DNA of 64,000 nt from NCBI GenBank assembly GCA_035622275.1, contig DASPVQ010000015.1, forward strand, positions 1 to 64,000, read 5' to 3'. A program made the position numbers and the translations under genes. Positions 43,004 to 51,396 of the stretch are shown here, piece after piece (the stretch's first letter is position 1; every line of letters begins with the position of its first letter). The notes under the pieces are model-generated. The model did no database searches, had not been told where the DNA came from, and saw only the letters and a list, made by a program, of their open reading frames with translations. The DNA is from Thermoplasmata archaeon. Lineage in GTDB: Archaea; Thermoplasmatota; Thermoplasmata; Lutacidiplasmatales; UBA184.

Positions 43004-44830
43004 TCAAGGCGGTGTCGGTGGGCGGGCGGCCCGGTGCCGGACCCGGACCGCCAGCCCGTGGCCGAGCTCCGTCATCATCCGTCCGTCGAGGACGGCCTCG
43101 CCGACGCCGGCGAGCTCGGTCTCGCGCCGCAGGACCACGCTGTCACCGGGGCGGATCGCCGGGTCGGCGTCGCGGACCCCCGGGGCGAACAGGTCTCCCG
43201 AGAGGGAGAGGCGCGGGTCGACGTCGACCCAGAGGGGTGGCTCGGGGAAGAGCCGGCGCGCGCCGGCGGCCGTGAGGAAGAACAGCCCCCGCTCCTCGCG
43301 CAGCGTGGCGAGATCCGAGCGTCCGTCCGTGAGGCGCTGGAACCACGGCCGCCCAGCCAGTCGGAGCGGCGGCGCGAACAATCGCTCGGCGGCGGCGCGG
43401 CCGAACTGGACGCTCGCGACCTCGGCGAGCTCCTCGCGCACCACCGCGAGCGGTCCACCGGCGACCGGCGCCTCGGCGGCGAGGGCGTCCTCCAGCGCGG
43501 CGCGCAACGCCGCGAGCGCGCTCGCGCTCGTCGTCCGGTCGTCCGGGATCGTCCAGCGGACGCCGGGCGCGGCCTCGAGCGCCGGCGCGAGGAACGCGTA
43601 CTCGCGCGGGTCCAGGTGGACGACGACCGAGCGGTAGGGCCCGTGCGAGAGCAGGTGCGCGATCCCGGCGAGCACGACCTCCCGTTCGGGCTCCGACCAG
43701 TCGCCGGTCACCGGAATGTCGTAGTGCCGGGCGGGGGGGACGTCCTCGAGCTCCTGCGGGACCAGGCCGATCGGGGCGCTCACCGAGACGAGGTGGACCC
43801 GCTCGATGGCCGGCAGCCCTTCGAGCGCCGAGGAGAAGCGCCGGTGGGAGTGCGAGCGCCGGTACGGCTTGGTCTTCGAGCAGGGCACGAGTAGGAGGAC
43901 GCGCTTGGACGGCGGAGGGCGGTATCGCTCGAGCACGCGTCGCCGGAACCGCGCCATCTCGGGCCGACGGAACGACTCGCTGAGGACGTACGTGCGGGGC
44001 CGACCGACCACGGGCTCTCGCTCCTCGAGCGCTCCGGCGAGCTCGCGGTCCGCGTAGCGGAGCAATTCGGCGAGCGTCGGTTCGCTCGTCTGCCGGGACT
44101 CGACGAGCTCGCGCAGCCGGCCGACGCGCGCCGCGGTCCGCGCTTCGGCCAGGGCCCGAGCGTAGGCGGCCGAGAGCCCGGCGCGACCGGAGGCCACGGT
44201 TCCTCCGACGGCCGGATCCGGCTCGTCAAGCTGCTCGGAGCGGGCGGCGGAAGGGTCGAGCCGTCCGAACACCGGATCGAGCCGACCCCCGTCGGCGAGC
44301 ACCCACCGTCCCTCCGTGTCATCCAGGAGGTCGACGCCGACGTACGCGAGGAATGCGACCCGGTGCGGGAGCGCGACCCGCGGGGCCCAGACGACCGGCC
44401 GGCCGCCCCAGCGCTCCCGGATCGCGCGAACCGCCTCGACGAACGGCCGTCCCTCGGCCCACAAGGCCCGGGCGTTCCCGAGCACGATGAGCTCGGGTAC
44501 GTCCCGGCCCACAGCCTCCCGGGGTCCGGGCGGCAACGGGGCGTGGACCAGCCGGACGCCGGGGGCGACCCGAAGGGCATCGCTCGGGGGGCCGAGTATC
44601 TCGGGGGCGAGGACCGGTAGCTCGAGAGGGAGGCGCGCCCCGTCGGCCGACAGCGTCAGGCGCCGCAGGCCCGCCGGCGCCGGAGCGGACTCGAGGTGCA
44701 GCCGGGACGAGGGCCCCTCCGGGGGGCCGGCAACGGCGATCTCGGGCGTCCGGACCCAGAGCTCGCCGAGCGGGGCCCGGCCGAGAAGGCAGAGCCCGTC
44801 CTGTCCTTCGATCGAGCGGGCGCCGGGCAT
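43004..44830 (-). CDS. arcS: Archaeosine synthase ArcS (TgtA2)
   Basis: 608 residues. Converts preQ0 at position 15 of archaeal tRNA toward archaeosine. The diagnostic P-C-S-K-T-K-P-Y-R-R-S-H-S-H motif lies near residue 315 (DUF5591 core). The N-terminal part is a degenerate Tgt-like domain and the C-terminal 75 residues form a PUA domain (L-W-V-D-V-D-P-R-L-S...V-R-D-A-D-P-A-I-R-P-G-D-S-V). ATG at 44830 gives the expected start, with a GGTTAAGC box near 44860. It lies next to tRNA-Val. Confidence 0.92.
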   Translation of the reverse strand: MPGARSIEGQDGLCLLGRAPLGELWVRTPEIAVAGPPEGPSSRLHLESAPAPAGLRRLTLSADGARLPLELPVLAPEILGPPSDALRVAPGVRLVHAPLPPGPREAVGRDVPELIVLGNARALWAEGRPFVEAVRAIRERWGGRPVVWAPRVALPHRVAFLAYVGVDLLDDTEGRWVLADGGRLDPVFGRLDPSAARSEQLDEPDPAVGGTVASGRAGLSAAYARALAEARTAARVGRLRELVESRQTSEPTLAELLRYADRELAGALEEREPVVGRPRTYVLSESFRRPEMARFRRRVLERYRPPPSKRVLLLVPCSKTKPYRRSHSHRRFSSALEGLPAIERVHLVSVSAPIGLVPQELEDVPPARHYDIPVTGDWSEPEREVVLAGIAHLLSHGPYRSVVVHLDPREYAFLAPALEAAPGVRWTIPDDRTTSASALAALRAALEDALAAEAPVAGGPLAVVREELAEVASVQFGRAAAERLFAPPLRLAGRPWFQRLTDGRSDLATLREERGLFFLTAAGARRLFPEPPLWVDVDPRLSLSGDLFAPGVRDADPAIRPGDSVVLRRETELAGVGEAVLDGRMMTELGHGLAVRVRHRAARPPTPP

Positions 44831-44885
44831 CGCGGAGGGCGGCCACCCGCTCCCGCGGCTTAACCTTCCCGAGGCCGGCGGTCGG

Positions 44886-45779
44886 TTACGGGAGGAGGGG
44901 CCGCGGACCGAAGGGGACGAAGACGGCGAGGACGACCCCGGCGAGGAAGATCGCCCCGAGAGCGAAGTGCCGCTCGAACGGCAGCCGGGTCTCGGTCGGG
45001 CGCCGCGCGAGGTCCCGGTCCGTGAGCGCGGCGAGCCCGGCCATCGCGGCCAGCGCGACGTAGTACGGGAGAGCGAGCCCGACCGCGAGGCCGAAGAGGG
45101 CGAGCAGGGCGAGCGCCGCCGCATGGAAGAGCGGAACGAGCCGGGCGGCGGTCGCGGTGCCGACGGCCGCCGGCAGCGAACGAAGGCCGAGCTCCCGGTC
45201 GCTCGCGAGGTCCCCGAGGGAGTGGATCGTCTCGAACGCAGTCCCCCACGCGAGGAGGGCGCCGACCGCTAGGAGGGCGGGGAGCGGCAGCGTGCCACGG
45301 ACCGCGACGTACGCGGCCGCGGGCGTGATCGACTCGACCAGACCGAGGAACACGGTGGTCAGCGACGTGACCCGCTTGGTATAGCTGTAGCCGAGGACCA
45401 GGAGGAGCGCGAGAGGCGCGAGCGCGAAGGCGAGCGGGTTCAGCAGGTACGCCGCACCCAGGAGGACCCCTCCGCTGGCGGCCGTGATCGCGAGCGCGAG
45501 GCCCGGGCGCGCGCGGCCCGCCGGTAGCAGGCGATCACGGGTACGGGGGTTGCGCGCGTCGATCACGCGGTCCGCCCAGCGGTTGAAGCTGTGGCCGGCG
45601 TTCCGTGCGGCGACGAACGCGATCACGACCAGGACGAAGGTCCGGAGGCTCGGAAGCCCGTTCGCCGCGAGGAGGAGGAAGCCGAGCGCGAAGGTCAGGT
45701 TGAGCCCGAGGTTCTGGATCTCGAGGAAGCGGGCGAGCTCCCGCACCGCCGACCGGGGCCGAGCGTCGGGGGCGCTCAC
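44886..45779 (-). CDS. ubiA: UbiA-family polyprenyltransferase
   Basis: 297 residues, about eight membrane spans. The two Asp-rich substrate motifs are present: N-R-W-A-D-R-V-I-D (about 65-73) and D-L-A-S-D-R-E-L-G (about 188-196). Attaches a polyprenyl chain to an aromatic acceptor. It follows ubiD with an ATGA overlap, as in ubiquinone and futalosine-type menaquinone clusters, so it is likely the quinone prenyltransferase rather than a lipid or heme-A enzyme. Confidence 0.9.
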   Translation of the reverse strand: MSAPDARPRSAVRELARFLEIQNLGLNLTFALGFLLLAANGLPSLRTFVLVVIAFVAARNAGHSFNRWADRVIDARNPRTRDRLLPAGRARPGLALAITAASGGVLLGAAYLLNPLAFALAPLALLLVLGYSYTKRVTSLTTVFLGLVESITPAAAYVAVRGTLPLPALLAVGALLAWGTAFETIHSLGDLASDRELGLRSLPAAVGTATAARLVPLFHAAALALLALFGLAVGLALPYYVALAAMAGLAALTDRDLARRPTETRLPFERHFALGAIFLAGVVLAVFVPFGPRPLLP

Positions 45780-47257
45780 CGAGGCGCCCCGCCCAGCAGT
45801 CGGGCGAGCGCGGGATCGTCCCGTATCGCCGCTTCCGCGCGGCGGGCGGCGTCCGGGTCCGAGCGGATCTCCTCCGGCCAGGGTCGAGGGAAGCCATCGT
45901 CCGCCCGCTTGCGGGTCGCATCGATGCCGACCTTGCCCCCGAGGTTCGGGATCGCGTTGGAGATCGACAGCTGGTCGACCGGTCCCTCGACGAGCTCGAG
46001 GTCACGGGCCGGGTCCGCCTGGAGCCCGACGCGGTAGAGGACCTCGGAGAGATCGTGGACGTTCACGTCGTCGTCGACGATGACGAGGTAGCGCACGAAC
46101 ATCATCTGGCCGAGGCCCCAGAGGGCGTGCATCACCTTGCGCGGCTGTCCCGGATACGACTTGCGGATCGAGACGATCCCGACGTTGATGAACAACCCGG
46201 GCACGGGCAGGTCCATGTCGACGATCTCGGGCAGGACGAGGCGCACGACCGGCAGGAAGATCCGCTCGATCGCCTTGCCGAGCACGGCGTCCTCGGTGGG
46301 GGGCTTGCCGGTCACGGTGGCGAGGTAGACCGGCCGCTCCCGGCGGGTGATCCGGCCGACGTGGAAGACCGGGAAAGGCTCGGGCGAGGAGTAGTAACCG
46401 GTGTGGTCCCCGAAAGGACCCTCGATCCGCTCCTCGGCGGGGTCGACGTAGCCCTCGAGCACGATCTCGGCCCGCGCCGGCACCTCGATCGGGACCGACC
46501 GTGCCGGAACGACCTCGAGCGGCTCGCCGCGCAGGAAGCTCGCGAAGGCAAAGTTCGAGATGCCCTCGGGCACCGGCGCGAGACCGGAGAGCACGGTGGC
46601 CGGGTCTGCGCCGATCACCGCCGCCACCGGCATGCGCTCGCCGCGCGCGGCCCACTTGCGCAGGTTGTTCCGGCCGACCCGGTGCAGCTGGGCGTGGAAG
46701 CCGAGCGTGTCCGGTCCGTACTGCTGCAGCCGGTAGATGCCCGTGTGGGGCTCGCCGGTATCGGGGTCGGTGGTGATCACGATCGGGAAGGTGATGGTCC
46801 GCCCGCCGTCCTTCGGCCAGCACTTGAGGATCGGTAGGCGATCGAGGTCGACGCTCGCCTCCTCCACCTCCTGGCACGGACCGGAACGCACGCGCTTCGG
46901 CGCGAGCGAACGCAACGTCGCGAGCGCCTCGATCGTCCCGGAGAGGTCGCGCACCGCGGCGACGATCCCCGCGGGCGGCCGCAGGTGGACGAGGCGCGCG
47001 ATCCGATCGGCGACCCGATCGAGGTCGGGGGCGTCCAGCGCGAGCGCGATGCGTCGCGGGGAGCCGAGCAGGTTCGTGACGACCGGCATCGACGCGCCGG
47101 GGACCGACTCGAACAGGAGCGCCGGCCCGTCCGCCCGGACGGCCCGCTGCGTGACCTCGGTGATCTCGAGGTCGCGCGCGACCGGGCGCCGCACGCGGAC
47201 GAGCTCGCCCGCGCCCTCGAGCCGCTCGAGGAACTCGCCGAGGTCCCGGAACGTCAT
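45776..47257 (-). CDS. ubiD: UbiD-family prenylated-FMN decarboxylase
   Basis: 493 residues. Decarboxylates aromatic or unsaturated acids with prenylated FMN, normally supplied by UbiX/Flx (not in this window). Family signatures: G-I-Y-R-L-Q-Q-Y-G and Q-L-H-R-V-G-R-N-N near residues 173-200, then the catalytic-Glu region I-E-G-P-F-G-D-H-T-G-Y-Y near residue 280. Paired with UbiA in one transcript from the box at 47279-47289; a quinone head-group decarboxylase is the likely role. Confidence 0.92.
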   Translation of the reverse strand: MTFRDLGEFLERLEGAGELVRVRRPVARDLEITEVTQRAVRADGPALLFESVPGASMPVVTNLLGSPRRIALALDAPDLDRVADRIARLVHLRPPAGIVAAVRDLSGTIEALATLRSLAPKRVRSGPCQEVEEASVDLDRLPILKCWPKDGGRTITFPIVITTDPDTGEPHTGIYRLQQYGPDTLGFHAQLHRVGRNNLRKWAARGERMPVAAVIGADPATVLSGLAPVPEGISNFAFASFLRGEPLEVVPARSVPIEVPARAEIVLEGYVDPAEERIEGPFGDHTGYYSSPEPFPVFHVGRITRRERPVYLATVTGKPPTEDAVLGKAIERIFLPVVRLVLPEIVDMDLPVPGLFINVGIVSIRKSYPGQPRKVMHALWGLGQMMFVRYLVIVDDDVNVHDLSEVLYRVGLQADPARDLELVEGPVDQLSISNAIPNLGGKVGIDATRKRADDGFPRPWPEEIRSDPDAARRAEAAIRDDPALARLLGGAPR

Positions 47258-47278
47258 GGGGGCGGCCGAGCCGTCCGG

Positions 47279-47289
47279 CTTATTTAACC
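47279..47289 (-). promoter_or_regulatory. TATA-like box of ubiD-ubiA
   Basis: GGTTAAATAAG on the minus strand, 22-32 nt before the ubiD ATG. Confidence 0.65.
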
Positions 47290-47311
47290 GACCGAGCGCG
47301 CCGTCCGAGGG

Positions 47312-47319
47312 TTCATATC
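47312..47319 (+). promoter_or_regulatory. TATA-like box of the HTH_10 regulator
   Basis: TTCATATC, 23-30 nt before the ATG at 47342, only 22 nt from the divergent ubiD box. Confidence 0.5.
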
Positions 47320-47341
47320 GGAACCTCGGGTCCGGCGGCCG

Positions 47342-48076
47342 ATGCAGTCGATCACGCTCGAGTTTCGCAGCGAGGATCTCGCACTCCTCGGCATCATCCC
47401 GCCGGGGCTCTTCGCGAAGTACGAGGAGATCGAGCTCCTCGAGACGCTGCGGCTCGAGCAGGGCTGGCGGCTGCAGCTGTTGCGGGTGCGCCGTCGGGGG
47501 CCCCTGCGCACCGCGGCGGAGCTGGAGCGGGAATCTCGCCGCATCCGCGCGCTCTACGGGCTCGAGAGCTTCGAGCTCGTGGAGCGACGGCCGCGCAGCC
47601 GCGACTACATCGTGCTGGTGCGCCAGCGCAATCCCGAGCGGCTGCGGCGACTGTTGAGCCTGGCCGGCGGCGAGATCGCTCCGACGGCCCCGTTCCGCCT
47701 CGACGCCGAACGCGTGATCGCGTCGTTCCGGGGCGAGGAGCGGGCGCTGCGCCGCGTCTTGCGCCGGCTCGACCGCGAACAGTTCCCGTACCGGGTCCTG
47801 CGCGCTTCGGGTCGTCCGTTCGCCCCGGGCGGCTCACCCGAGGCGCTCACCCCGCTGCAGGCGGCGCTCCTCGGCCGCGCCTGGGTCCTCGGCTACTACG
47901 CGGTCCCCCGCCGGGTCACCCTCAGCCGGCTCGCGCGACTGACCGGCCGGAGCCCGCCCGCCCTCGGAAAGGTGCTCCGCCGCGCCGAGGGCCGCCTGGT
48001 CGCCCGCTGGCTCGCCTCGGAGGGCGAGGTGCCCGCGGAGGGGCACGGCCCCGGCGGGTCCGCCCGGGAAGCGTAA
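47342..48076 (+). CDS. HTH_10 (bacterio-opsin-activator-like) regulator
   Basis: 244 residues. The C-terminal 60 residues (L-T-P-L-Q-A-A-L-L...L-A-R-L-T-G-R-S-P-P-A-L-G-K-V-L-R-R-A-E) form the helix-turn-helix of archaeal Bat-like regulators; the N-terminal 160 residues are an uncharacterised beta-rich sensor region starting M-Q-S-I-T-L-E-F. It faces ubiD-ubiA across an 84-nt gap with two promoter boxes, so control of quinone genes is possible. dut follows on the same strand. Confidence 0.8.
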   Translation: MQSITLEFRSEDLALLGIIPPGLFAKYEEIELLETLRLEQGWRLQLLRVRRRGPLRTAAELERESRRIRALYGLESFELVERRPRSRDYIVLVRQRNPERLRRLLSLAGGEIAPTAPFRLDAERVIASFRGEERALRRVLRRLDREQFPYRVLRASGRPFAPGGSPEALTPLQAALLGRAWVLGYYAVPRRVTLSRLARLTGRSPPALGKVLRRAEGRLVARWLASEGEVPAEGHGPGGSAREA

Positions 48077-48101
48077 AGAGAACTCCCCGCTCCCCGCGAG
48101 C

Positions 48102-48545
48102 GTGCCCCGCGCCCCACCGACCGTCGTCGTCGAGCGCGTCGCGGACGCGCCCGACGTCGGGCAGCCGGCCCGGGCGACGCCGGGGTCGGCCGGCTTCGAC
48201 CTCGCCGCCGCGGAGATCGTCGAGCTCGTCCGCGACCGGGTGTCGCTGGTGCGGACCGGCCTCCGGGTGCGCTGCCCGCCCGGGACGTTCCTCGAGGTGC
48301 GGCCCCGCAGCGGGCTGAGCGCGCGCGGCGTCCTGATGGTCAACGCCCCCGGTACGATCGACCGGGACTACTCCGGCGAGGTACGCGTCCCGCTCACCTA
48401 CCTGTTCCCGGGCTCCTACCGCATCGAGGTCGGCGACCGCATCGCCCAAGTCCGGCTTGTCGACGACCGACCGACCCGCTTCCGCCCGGGCCGCGTGGGG
48501 GCGGTACGGGGCCGGACCGGCGGGTTTGGCAGCACCGGCCGCTAG
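48102..48545 (+). CDS. dut: dUTPase (dUTP diphosphatase)
   Basis: 147 residues, GTG start. Trimeric dUTPase: motif 1 G-S-A-G-F-D-L, motif 2 R-P-R-S-G-L-S, motif 3 G-T-I-D-R-D-Y-S-G-E, motif 4 G-D-R-I-A-Q, and motif 5 R-G-R-T-G-G-F-G-S-T-G all present in order. Prevents uracil incorporation and makes dUMP. A CGTAAAGAG box lies 22-29 nt upstream. TAG stop shares CTAG with the convergent helicase. Confidence 0.96.
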   Translation: MPRAPPTVVVERVADAPDVGQPARATPGSAGFDLAAAEIVELVRDRVSLVRTGLRVRCPPGTFLEVRPRSGLSARGVLMVNAPGTIDRDYSGEVRVPLTYLFPGSYRIEVGDRIAQVRLVDDRPTRFRPGRVGAVRGRTGGFGSTGR

Positions 48546-50143
48546 CCGGTCGAATAGAGCGTAGTCTGCACGGTCTTCGGCTTCGGCGGCGGGAGGCCAC
48601 GACCGCGGGCGGCCTCCTCCTGGACCTCCTCGAGCATCGCGTGCATGCGTCGCTCGCGGGCGGTGGCCGCGCGCTGGAGACCGACGTCCCGCGTGCCCTG
48701 GGCGACGAGGACCACGACGCGACCGGTCCGGGCGCGGCCGGTGCGCCCCCGCCGTTGGATCGTGCGGATCACGTCCGGGGTCGGTTCGTAGAAGATGACG
48801 AGGTCGGTCGCCGGCACGTCGAGCCCTTCCTCCGCGACCGAGGTCGCGACCAGCACGTTTAGGGCGCCGGAGCGAAAGCCGTCGAGGACCCGGATCTGCT
48901 CGCGCTGGCTCAGCCCGGCCTCCTCCCCCCGCGCGGCCTGCCCGACGAACCGGGCGGCCCGCACCCCGGGATTTCCGAGGCGAGCGAACGCATCGACCAG
49001 ACGGTCGACGGTGTCGCGGTACTGGGCGAAGACGATGGCGCGCGCCGGCGGGTTCCGGCGGAGCTCGTCGACCACGATCCGCTGGGCGGTCGCCAGCTTC
49101 GGATGCTCGAGCGTGAGTCCCGCGAGCCGCCGCGTGACCTCCACGACATCCGGATCGGAGAGGAACGCGCGCTGGGCCGGGGTCGTGCGTCGGCCGGGCA
49201 CCGGTGCCTGGCGCGCCAGGAACTCCCGGAGCGAGGCGACCCCCTGGCTCTCGATGAGCTCGAGGGCGTGAAGGGACTTCATCGCCGTCGCCTGCGCGGT
49301 GACCGCGCGCCAGAGCTCGGGCGCGGGGTTCCCGCTCGCGCGGGCGCCGCCGATCGCCGCGTGCAGGCGGCTGCCGGCGTCCAGGAGCGCGCGACGGCCG
49401 ACCTCGCCGGCCGGCACCAGGTTGAGCCGGCGGAGCGTGTCGATCGGCCGCTGCGCCGCGGCGCGGAGCCGGATCGCGAGGTCCCGGACCTCCACGGGCA
49501 CCGGTACCTCGACCGTCTCCACGCCGATCCCGTGGATGTACGGGACCACGTCCGGCGAGCGATCGGTCCGGTACTCGAATCGCTCGATGTCGAGGTGGTT
49601 CCACACCTCCCGGATCCGAGCGAGCGAGCCTCCAGGGGAGGCGGTCATCGCCAGCACCCGGGCGCGGGGCCCGTCGCGGTTCGCCCTCCCAATCCCCACG
49701 TACGGGTAGTCGCCGACCGCCCGGTGGGCCTCGTCGAAGACGATCAGCCCGAACGTGTCGAGCGGGAAGGTCCCGCCGGTGAGATCGTTCGCGATCACCT
49801 GCGGGGTCGCGACGACGACCTGCGGGGGCGCCAGCAGCGCGGCCCGTCGGGCCGGGGCGATTGCGCCGGTCAGGGTCAGCGGCTCGGGGGCGAACAGGGT
49901 CGCGGCGACGCTGCGCGCGTGCTGCACCACGAGGGGTCGCGTCGGGGCCAGGAACAGGACCGAGCGGGTGGGGCCGTCGAGCAGGGACTGGGCGATGACG
50001 CGGAGCGCGATCGCGGTCTTGCCGAGACCGGTCGGCAGCACTACGAGCGTGTTGTGGGCGACGGCGGTCGCGGCGATCCGTTCCTGGTAGGCGCGGTCCT
50101 CCAGGACGCCGGGGCGGATCCGCGCATGCTCGACGGTCGCCAC
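48542..50143 (-). CDS. hef: Hef/FANCM-type SF2 helicase without nuclease domain
   Basis: 533 residues. Q-like N-terminus, Walker A P-T-G-L-G-K-T near residue 37, D-E-A-H box near residue 136, T-A-S-P motif, and helicase C-terminal R-R-G-R-T-G-R near residue 470 match the Hef/FANCM family that remodels stalled forks. Euryarchaeal Hef usually carries an XPF-type nuclease C-terminally; here the protein stops after the helicase. The last residues, K-T-V-Q-T-T-L-Y-S-T-G, hint at a weak PCNA-interacting peptide but lack the aromatic pair. Confidence 0.88.
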   Translation of the reverse strand: MATVEHARIRPGVLEDRAYQERIAATAVAHNTLVVLPTGLGKTAIALRVIAQSLLDGPTRSVLFLAPTRPLVVQHARSVAATLFAPEPLTLTGAIAPARRAALLAPPQVVVATPQVIANDLTGGTFPLDTFGLIVFDEAHRAVGDYPYVGIGRANRDGPRARVLAMTASPGGSLARIREVWNHLDIERFEYRTDRSPDVVPYIHGIGVETVEVPVPVEVRDLAIRLRAAAQRPIDTLRRLNLVPAGEVGRRALLDAGSRLHAAIGGARASGNPAPELWRAVTAQATAMKSLHALELIESQGVASLREFLARQAPVPGRRTTPAQRAFLSDPDVVEVTRRLAGLTLEHPKLATAQRIVVDELRRNPPARAIVFAQYRDTVDRLVDAFARLGNPGVRAARFVGQAARGEEAGLSQREQIRVLDGFRSGALNVLVATSVAEEGLDVPATDLVIFYEPTPDVIRTIQRRGRTGRARTGRVVVLVAQGTRDVGLQRAATARERRMHAMLEEVQEEAARGRGLPPPKPKTVQTTLYSTG

Positions 50144-50176
50144 CGGCCGACCCCGCCGCCGCTGGAGCGGCCGGGG

Positions 50177-50186
50177 CTTTATTAGG
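50177..50186. promoter_or_regulatory. Shared A/T element between divergent helicase and GT2 genes
   Basis: CTTTATTAGG, 20-29 nt before the plus-strand ATG at 50206. On the minus strand it reads CCTAATAAAG, 34-43 nt before the helicase ATG at 50143. It is the only A/T-rich element in the 62-nt gap. Confidence 0.5.
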
Positions 50187-50205
50187 GGCCAGCTAGGCGG
50201 GGCCG

Positions 50206-51348
50206 ATGCTCCCGCTGCTCGTCGTCGTGCTCCTGCTCGTCGGCGCGGCGCTCGTCCTGCTCTACCAGGGAGCGGCGATCGTGCTCGCGCTCCAGATCAC
50301 CCGGCTCGGGCCGGCCGCGCCGGCGCGCCCGGGGGCCGCCGACCGGCGGGTCAGCGTGGTGATCGCCGCCCGGAACGAAGCGAACGACCTCGGGCCCACG
50401 CTCGACGCGCTGCTGGCGCAGGACTATCCCGCGCTCGAGGTCGTGGTCGTCGACGGCGGATCCACCGACGGGACGCGCGAGGTCATCGAGCGGCGGGGTC
50501 CGCGGGTCCGCCGGGTCGAGGAGCCGTCGCTGCCCGCAGGCTGGGTGGGCAAGAACTGGGCGTGCTGGACCGGCGCGAACGCGACGCACGGGGACTGGCT
50601 GCTCTTCCTGGACGCCGACGTGCGGCTCGCCCCCGCGGCCGTGCGCACGGTGATCGACTGGGCGACGCGAGAGCACGCGGACCTCGCCTCGATCGGCCCG
50701 CAGATCGAGATGGTCGGGTTCTGGGAGCGGGTCGTCCTGCCGTTCTACGTCCAGGTGGTGCTGACCTACTTCCGCACCCCCCGGATGCACCGGCCCGGCT
50801 CGCGCGCGGCGATGGCCAACGGCCAGTGCTGGCTGACGCCGCGATCGGACTACTTCGCTCTCGGCGGCCACGAGGCCGTGCGCGGTCGGGTGCTCGAGGA
50901 CGTCGCGATCGCCCGCCGCTACCGTGACGCGGGGCGGCGACTGCGCTTCGCCTGGACGCCGGAGCTCGGCCGTACGCGCATGTATACCGACCGGCGCGAG
51001 ATGTTCGAGGGACTCCTCAAGAACGTACACGGGCTCGACTTCTCCGCGGCGCGGATGGTCGGCTTTCTGGCCGGGCTCGTCGGGCTCTTCCTCCTTCCGC
51101 TCGGCCTGCTCCCGCTTGGCCTCCTGAGCGGGAGCCTCGTGCTCACCGCGGTCGGGGCGTTCCTCTACGTCGCGCTGTTCGGCAAGCACGTCGCCTTCAA
51201 CGCCGGCATCGGGGCTTCGGCGGCCTACGGGCTCCTGTTCCCGCTCGCCGTGGCCTGGTACGTCGTGCTCGTGACGACCTCGCTCGTGCGCGGCGTCCGG
51301 GGCCGACCGGTGGCCTGGAAGGGCCGCCAGTACGCGCTCGACCGCTGA
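50206..51348 (+). CDS. Membrane glycosyltransferase, family 2
   Basis: 380 residues. N-terminal membrane span (5-29), then a GT-A domain: V-V-I-A-A-R-N-E-A-N-D, D-G-G-S-T-D (about 84-89), D-A-D-V (about 142) and E-D-V-A-I-A-R-R (about 231). Two or three C-terminal spans follow. The W-V-G-K-N-W-A-C and E-G-L-L-K-N motifs resemble hopanoid- or carotenoid-associated glycosyltransferases (HpnB/CrtQ-like). Acceptor unknown, probably lipid-linked. Confidence 0.88.
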   Translation: MLPLLVVVLLLVGAALVLLYQGAAIVLALQITRLGPAAPARPGAADRRVSVVIAARNEANDLGPTLDALLAQDYPALEVVVVDGGSTDGTREVIERRGPRVRRVEEPSLPAGWVGKNWACWTGANATHGDWLLFLDADVRLAPAAVRTVIDWATREHADLASIGPQIEMVGFWERVVLPFYVQVVLTYFRTPRMHRPGSRAAMANGQCWLTPRSDYFALGGHEAVRGRVLEDVAIARRYRDAGRRLRFAWTPELGRTRMYTDRREMFEGLLKNVHGLDFSAARMVGFLAGLVGLFLLPLGLLPLGLLSGSLVLTAVGAFLYVALFGKHVAFNAGIGASAAYGLLFPLAVAWYVVLVTTSLVRGVRGRPVAWKGRQYALDR

Positions 51349-51396
51349 GCGTTCGCGAAGGGCTATCTCCTCGAGGGTGCTCGGCGCGGACCGACG

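Noticed and set aside
48542-48580. A confirmed PIP box at the helicase C-terminus
   Set aside because: Gln and Leu are correctly spaced but the aromatic pair is missing, so it is mentioned only as a hint.
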